Under the pieces are notes generated by a model. The model was not told the origin of the DNA. It ran no database searches and saw nothing but the letters and a program-made list of their open reading frames with translations. DNA of 64,000 bases from the NCBI GenBank assembly GCA_029891345.1, contig CM057009.1, positions 311,650,166-311,714,165 of the forward strand, written 5' to 3'. The position numbers and the translations under genes are program-made. The stretch comes from Dryococelus australis. Its lineage: Eukaryota; Arthropoda; Insecta; Phasmatodea; Phasmatidae. This document shows, one piece after another, positions 59,330 to 64,000 of this stretch; position 1 is the stretch's first letter; each line of letters begins with the position of its first letter.

Positions 59330-59905
59330 CAAGGTCACATGCACCTAAGATGGTGGTAGTAGTCGGTAATGCATTATGCTTGTTGAATTAAATGCATTTT
59401 TTCCGAGTTTTTCTAGGTCATTCAAGGTCATGGGGTCAATGTCACATGTATCCAATATTGTGGCAGTAGTCTGTTACACAATATGATAGCTGACTTTTAT
59501 GAATTTTTCTCGAGTTTTGGTTTTGAAGGTCATTTAGTTGCATGGGGTCAAGGCCACCTGATTCCAATATGGTAATAGTAGTCTGTAATGTAATATGCTT
59601 GTGACTTTAATGCATTTTCCAACTGCAGTTTTTGTTTTCAAGGTCATTCAAGGTCATGTGTTAAGTTCAAGGATACCTGCGTCCAATATGGTGGTAGTAG
59701 TCGGTAATGTAATATGCTTGTTGAATTAAATGCATTCCCCCCAGTTTTTGTTTCCAAGGTCATTCGAGGTCATGTGTCAAGTTCAAGGACACCTGCGTCC
59801 AATATGATAGTAGTAGTCTGTAACGTAATATGTTTGTTGAATTTTAGGTTTTTTTCTGGAGTTTTTGTTTTCAAGGTCATTCAAGAACATGGTGTTAAGG
59901 TCCTT
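59330..59905 (+). repeat. AGGTCA-rich satellite, array 3
   Basis: Five units of about 115-118 bp (GTAGTAGTCTGTAATGTAAT near 59,353, 59,463, 59,577, 59,695 and 59,812). Perfect AGGTCA-N4-AGGTCA at 59,415-59,430, 59,641-59,656 and 59,757-59,772. The frames across it are artefacts. Confidence 0.93.
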
Positions 59906-59989
59906 AGTCCCGCTTTCCCGTAAGCTAAGTTCACCTAGGTCGCTAATCCTGGTGACCTGTTCCGGGAAAAAATGTAAATTTCCGGGGTC

Positions 59990-60165
59990 CTTTTTTTTTG
60001 CAGTTGGGCAAAAAGGAAACTTTTAGGTAAATATTTAGGGGAAAAGGAGGTCATGATTAGGAAAATTTAGTCGATTTTGAGGGGAAAAGGGAAATTTTTA
60101 GGGAAAAAAGGGGAAAAAATATAGCGGACGAGAGATATCACAACATGGTGGCCTCCGGCGCCTGG
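59990..60165 (+). repeat. Purine-rich dispersed repeat, copy 3
   Basis: GGGAAATTTTTAGGGAAAAA then ATCACAACATGGTGGCCTCC. It follows AGGTCA array 3 exactly as copy 2 follows array 2. Confidence 0.8.
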
Positions 60166-60344
60166 CTCCTGTTCCCTCTGCCCTTACACTCAACTACCTT
60201 TCCCCTACTACTTATATAATGCAACTGATTATGAGTGTAATTAAACGTTTTGGTGATGCCTACAACCAGATCACAAACCCGCTTCCTGAGAAAGTTTCAT
60301 TTGTATTAGAAATATTGGTGAATGAGTTCGATTTGAGTGGAGTT

Positions 60345-60600
60345 GAGTGGATAGAATTGGGCGGCTCTTAACATCGCGGTCTGGAGAGCCGATGAGGGTG
60401 AAGCGAGGTGATTATGGAGCAGCGTCGGAATGAAAGGGCGGGGGGAAACGGGAGATCCCCGAGAAAACCTTCCGGCCAGAGGCATCGACCGGCACGACTC
60501 CCACATGCGAAAATCCGGGAATAACCGCGCCGAGAATCGATCCCGGTTCGCCTTGGTGTCGACGAGATTTGTCTATCCACTACACCAGCGCGGCTTCTCA
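60345..60600 (-). mobile_element. tRNA-derived SINE, family A
   Basis: On the minus strand the head GCCGCGCTGGTGTAGTGGAT precedes a box B-like GGGATCGATTCTCGG, then the body with GGTTTTCTCGGGGATCTCCC and TCTCCAGACCGCGATGTTAA. The 3' end lies near 60,345. Confidence 0.9.
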
Positions 60601-61371
60601 GATGGGACGAGTAAATCTTTCTGAGTCGTGGACCGAGACCCGTGTGTGCGGTGGGGAAACGGGTGGTTGCGTTTATGTTATTTTACATAGCCAGCCAAGA
60701 GTGATTTTCCACCCCTACCATTTCTTGGAAATGCAGGGGTGGGTATTGGGGTGGATAGGGAACAGAGTTAATACTTCAGCGGTTGTTCTTCGCCACATCA
60801 TTGTCTTCACCACTCTCTTTTATCCCGTACAGGCAGGGAAAAAGAGAGTAAAAATCAGTTATGGAAACAGCTCCCAGGCGCTACCCTGGGAATCCTGTAC
60901 AATAATGTTGCTTTGCAGCTTGAAGTATGTTTGATGGGTGCGGAGGGGGGAGGGTGTTAGCTTCTCCTCGCCTCCGCAAACTAATTGATAACCAACTGGG
61001 TGGCCAAGGTTCCTCACAAGGAGCCGATCTACCCCCGCGCTGAGGGAGTAGCGTCCCAGTGATGTAAAATGGCGGTGGCCACATCATTGTATTCATGGAC
61101 GCCTTGGAGTTCATTTCTCGCGATGAGGAGGAGGAGGAGGTCGTCGGTAGCCTTCTTCATCGGGAGGAATAAATCTTGTTAAGAGACGGGCGTGGCCCGC
61201 GAAGGGACTGGAAACGGGAAAGAGCCGAGGCGAGAAGGAGGCTACAAACGATCACGTCAGAGGCGGCCGACCGTTGAGAGTTCTACGTCGCGCTGCAGAC
61301 GCAGAGGAGCGAGTCACGCACGCTGCTGGCGGCGGTGCATCCCCGCCGCAGTTAAGAGGAGCGTGAACCGG
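60601..61371. other. GC-rich region; one short acidic ORF of uncertain meaning
   Basis: A 25-codon + frame at 61,095-61,172 reads MDALEFISRDEEEEEVVGSL and ends in TAA. The frame stays open after the stop with Arg-rich sequence. It could be the N-terminal piece of a transposase (acidic starts occur in Harbinger-type proteins) or chance. The Arg-rich frame at 61,192-61,503 reflects GC composition. Nothing else was recognised. Confidence 0.3.
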
Positions 61372-62252
61372 CGCGTCCAGGCACAAGAAGCGAGGGAGCG
61401 ATACGGGCGACACGAACACGCACGCCTAGTGCCTTATCGCTCCTACGCGCAAGGCGTGCAGTGTTTCCGTCGTGGTCCTGTACTGTGCAAATCAGATCTG
61501 TAACAGTGCGATTCTATTACATGCAATCAAACACCACAGATTAAACTACGTCCGTATGTTTGTACTTTTCTCTTGTCTCTTAAGGAAACTGCATAGGCAA
61601 GCTTCAAAAAGGCGATATTTTACCATTTTCACGAATTTTTTTTCTCCATGAATGTACTTAATATGTTAAAAGTAAAAGCGTAGAGTCATAGACAATATTT
61701 TTTTTTTTACCTTTTCTAGCAAAAGGTCGTGTTTACGGAACATATATTTACCGAGATACGTGAATACGCGCAAACAACGAATTCACAAAAAATTGTTTCA
61801 CCTCACACTCCTCTTAAGTTGTATGGACCTGCACATTTTTTGTGAAATATTTGTTTGCGCGAATACGCGTATCCCAGTAAATAAATGTTCCGCAAATACG
61901 AATTTTCGTCAGTAATATACAAAACAATTATCTATGTTCCTATTATTTTACTTTTGTAATATTTAGTATATTCTTGGAGAAAAAAATTCGTGTAGATGGT
62001 CAAATATCGCATTTTTAAAGCTTGCCTGTGCAGTTTCCTTAAAAGGCAAGATAAAAGTACAAAGATACGAACGTAGTTTAGTCTGAGGGCTTTCATCGCG
62101 TGTAATAAAACCCCACTGTTACAGAGCTAATTTACTCAGTACAGCGTCACGACGGATACACTGCCCGTCTTGCGCGTAGGAGCGATGAGACACTAGGCGT
62201 GCGTGTTAGTGTCGCCCTTATCGCTCCCTTGCTTCTTGACCTTGGACTCGCA
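61372..62252. repeat. Long hairpin A: inverted repeat with ~420-bp arms
   Basis: Left arm 61,372-61,793, right arm 61,834-62,252, loop of about 40 bp. Mirror pairs: ATCGCTCCTACGCGCAAG (61,436) with CTTGCGCGTAGGAGCGAT (62,169); TTAAGGAAACTGCATAGGCA (61,581) with TGCCTGTGCAGTTTCCTTAA (62,023); GAATTCACAAAAAAT with ATTTTTTGTGAAATATTT at the loop. No transposase. Candidates are a foldback element or an hpRNA source. Confidence 0.93.
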
Positions 62253-62269
62253 GCTCCAACTAACTTTTA

Positions 62270-62389
62270 AGATTGAAGTAAAGCAACTGCCTATGGAGCA
62301 CTCCACCCAACTATACAACATGAACTCATTAAAAAAGTACAGGCACCATAAAAATTGCCAGAGTGCTATTTATGGTGTATATGAAAGAA

Positions 62390-62443
<54 letters not shown>

Positions 62444-63105
62444 CCACACTATAAAATATTTTACTAAAATATACTTTTTAAATGTAAAAAAATAATCTAT
62501 TCAAAGAGTCAATATTTTTAACCAAATTTAAGCATATTTCCATTCTGGATGCTTCAGAAAGCAGAATTTGCAATAAAATCCTTATCATGAAATACCGCCA
62601 TAATGTTTACTATAATTTTCTGTAACAAAATTATAATAATATAGGATATAATTTTTCTAATTTTTTTTATGTGCGTCCATTTGTCACAAACATTTGTGCC
62701 TATAACTGATTTAAATAATGTTAACTATAAAATTTATATAATACATTATTACTACGACTTTTTACATATGATCACAGTAAATAATATGACGATCTTTCTT
62801 AAAGAAGAGTTTCTTGTAAATTCTGCTTTCCGAAGCATCCAAAACGGAAATGCACTTAAATTTTGTTAAAAATGTGGACTCTGTCGTTCGATTAGTTTTC
62901 TGCATTTATAAAGTATATTTTAGTGAAATTTTTTATAATCTTGCAAAAAAGAAATATATATATATATATATATATTCTTCTTTCATATATAGCATAAATC
63001 GCAATGTTCAGACAAATTTTATGGTGTCTGTACAAATTTTTTAATGAGTTCTTCACATTGTTCAGTCAGGTGTAGTGCTGCATAGGCATTTGCTTTACTT
63101 CAACC
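62270..63105. repeat. Long hairpin B: inverted repeat with ~370-bp arms
   Basis: Left GATTGAAGTAAAGCAACTGC (62,271) mirrors GCATTTGCTTTACTTCAACC near 63,086. ATATGAAAGAAGAATATATA (62,379) mirrors TATATTCTTCTTTCATATAT near 62,970. GGATGCTTCAGAAAGCAGAA (62,548) mirrors TTCTGCTTTCCGAAGCATCC near 62,821. Each arm has its own (AT)n run at the mirrored position (62,394-62,440 and 62,957-62,977), so the microsatellite seed predates the inverted duplication. The centre is near 62,690. Confidence 0.93.
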
Positions 63106-64000
63106 TTAACGCTTCCCCCCCTCACGACCCGCACTCGAGAGCGCTCTTGCGCGCCGCTCCAGACGGACACCACCTACAGGTACTCTCCTAGCCCCGCGCT
63201 CGCGACTGCAGTGCGTGAGTGGCGGAAGCAACACTGGGCGTGAGATTCGTGGTGTCGAGGTGGGTCAGGCCAGTTTCAGGGAGAACCGGGGGGGTTTGGG
63301 CAGTTGTATTTAGGAAGGAAAAAAATCACGTCATACGTAACGTCACGTCATTGAAAAGGCGTGAAGCGATTGCTAATAGAGTAGGCATATGCATTTCAGT
63401 GATTTCGAAACTGCACTATACCCCAAATATGTTCATGATCTTCAAGCGTCTCTACGAATTACGTACTCACTGCATCACTGCACTGACGAGCCCCTTTGTC
63501 TTAAAACGGCTGTAGCGCGGTAACGGTACGATTCCGAACATGGGTTCCTATTCAAAAGATCGTCTACTCAGTCCCCTCTACAAGTCATAGAAGTCTGTAA
63601 GGGGAATTTCCGAGCATCCTGTATTGTGTGTGGTCACCTGATTTTTCGAAATGATATGGCACGCTTACTCATACGAACTTTCGTGGTGGGAGAGGTTTAA
63701 CAATTCTCACACATTTCTGGTTTATGCCTGCGAATAATAGGCTAGATTTCAAAATCCTTCAATTCGTGCACTGATACAGTTGTCTTTTTTAGGCTGCGTG
63801 TCTTAGTGAGAAGACGTTTATCCTACTTGACTGAGCTAGTCAGAATTAGTTATCTCTGATCTATGATACTCAGGCAGATACTTAAAGCACATAACAATTA
63901 AATTAATCCAATCATTAAAAGTTTCTTAGTTTGGAAATACATGCATTTAGGAAATATTTACCTAAATATTAAATACCTCTAGTTAAAGCATACATTGGTT
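63106..64000. other. GC-rich patch then unrecognised sequence
   Basis: 63,105-63,300 is GC- and CpG-rich (for example GAGAGCGCTCTTGCGCGCCG) and sits directly outside hairpin B. The + frame at 63,219-63,515 has no recognisable domain. The remaining sequence to the window end shows nothing. Confidence 0.4.

Noticed and set aside
61192-61503. Arg-rich 103-residue ORF
   Set aside because: Composition artefact of GC-rich DNA, overlapping the outer arm of a long hairpin.

Overview
The window reads as intergenic or heterochromatin-like DNA from an animal nuclear genome, most likely an arthropod and probably an insect with a large, repeat-rich genome. The basis is a mix of Tc1/mariner-type and hAT-type DNA transposons, LINE remnants, tRNA-derived SINEs, a Helitron-like insertion, a Polinton/Maverick-type integrase relic, several satellite arrays and AT-rich unique sequence. 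There are no bacterial-style operons, and no intact host protein gene, rRNA or functional tRNA gene could be supported. The assignment to insects is inference from this repeat content, not from a marker gene.

Layout. 1-6.3 kb: three LINE 3' remnants (two on +, one on -), two SINEs and a 16-bp minisatellite directly behind the second LINE. 6.3-12.5 kb: a TA-target MITE, a 649-bp hAT-like element and two hAT-type MITEs with readable 8-bp target duplications. 12.5-27 kb: mostly featureless AT-rich DNA with SINEs, minisatellites and a second TA-MITE inside a 68-bp tandem array. 27-31 kb: a mariner-type transposase relic and the first copy of a 2.4-kb repeat. 31-37.3 kb: a diverged 0.8-kb duplication carrying hAT MITEs, an AGGTCA-rich satellite and a 2-kb inverted repeat. 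38-42 kb: the second copy of the 2.4-kb repeat, opened by a Helitron-like insertion that carries about 17 tandem copies of a tRNA D-arm-like unit. 43.2-46.7 kb: a satellite of about 30 units of about 118 bp. 47.3-48.3 kb: a Tc1-like transposase pseudogene. 49.3-53.2 kb: the AGGTCA satellite, a purine-rich repeat, Polinton-type coding relics and CCAAGATGG repeats. 54.4-60.6 kb: more MITEs and SINEs, a decayed zinc-finger ORF and a second AGGTCA satellite plus purine-rich block. 61.4-63.1 kb: two adjacent long hairpins.

No genes act together here in a pathway. The coding relics all belong to mobile elements and all carry stops, frameshifts or lost catalytic residues. The most unusual structures are: (1) the inverted repeat at 35.3-37.3 kb, whose centre holds three CACGTG E-boxes flanked by two mirror-image ATG-to-splice-donor segments of identical length, resembling a duplicated divergent promoter; (2) the array of tRNA half-like units inside a Helitron; (3) a satellite built around AGGTCA direct repeats spaced by 4 bp; and (4) MITE insertions whose empty target site can be read from the surrounding satellite.
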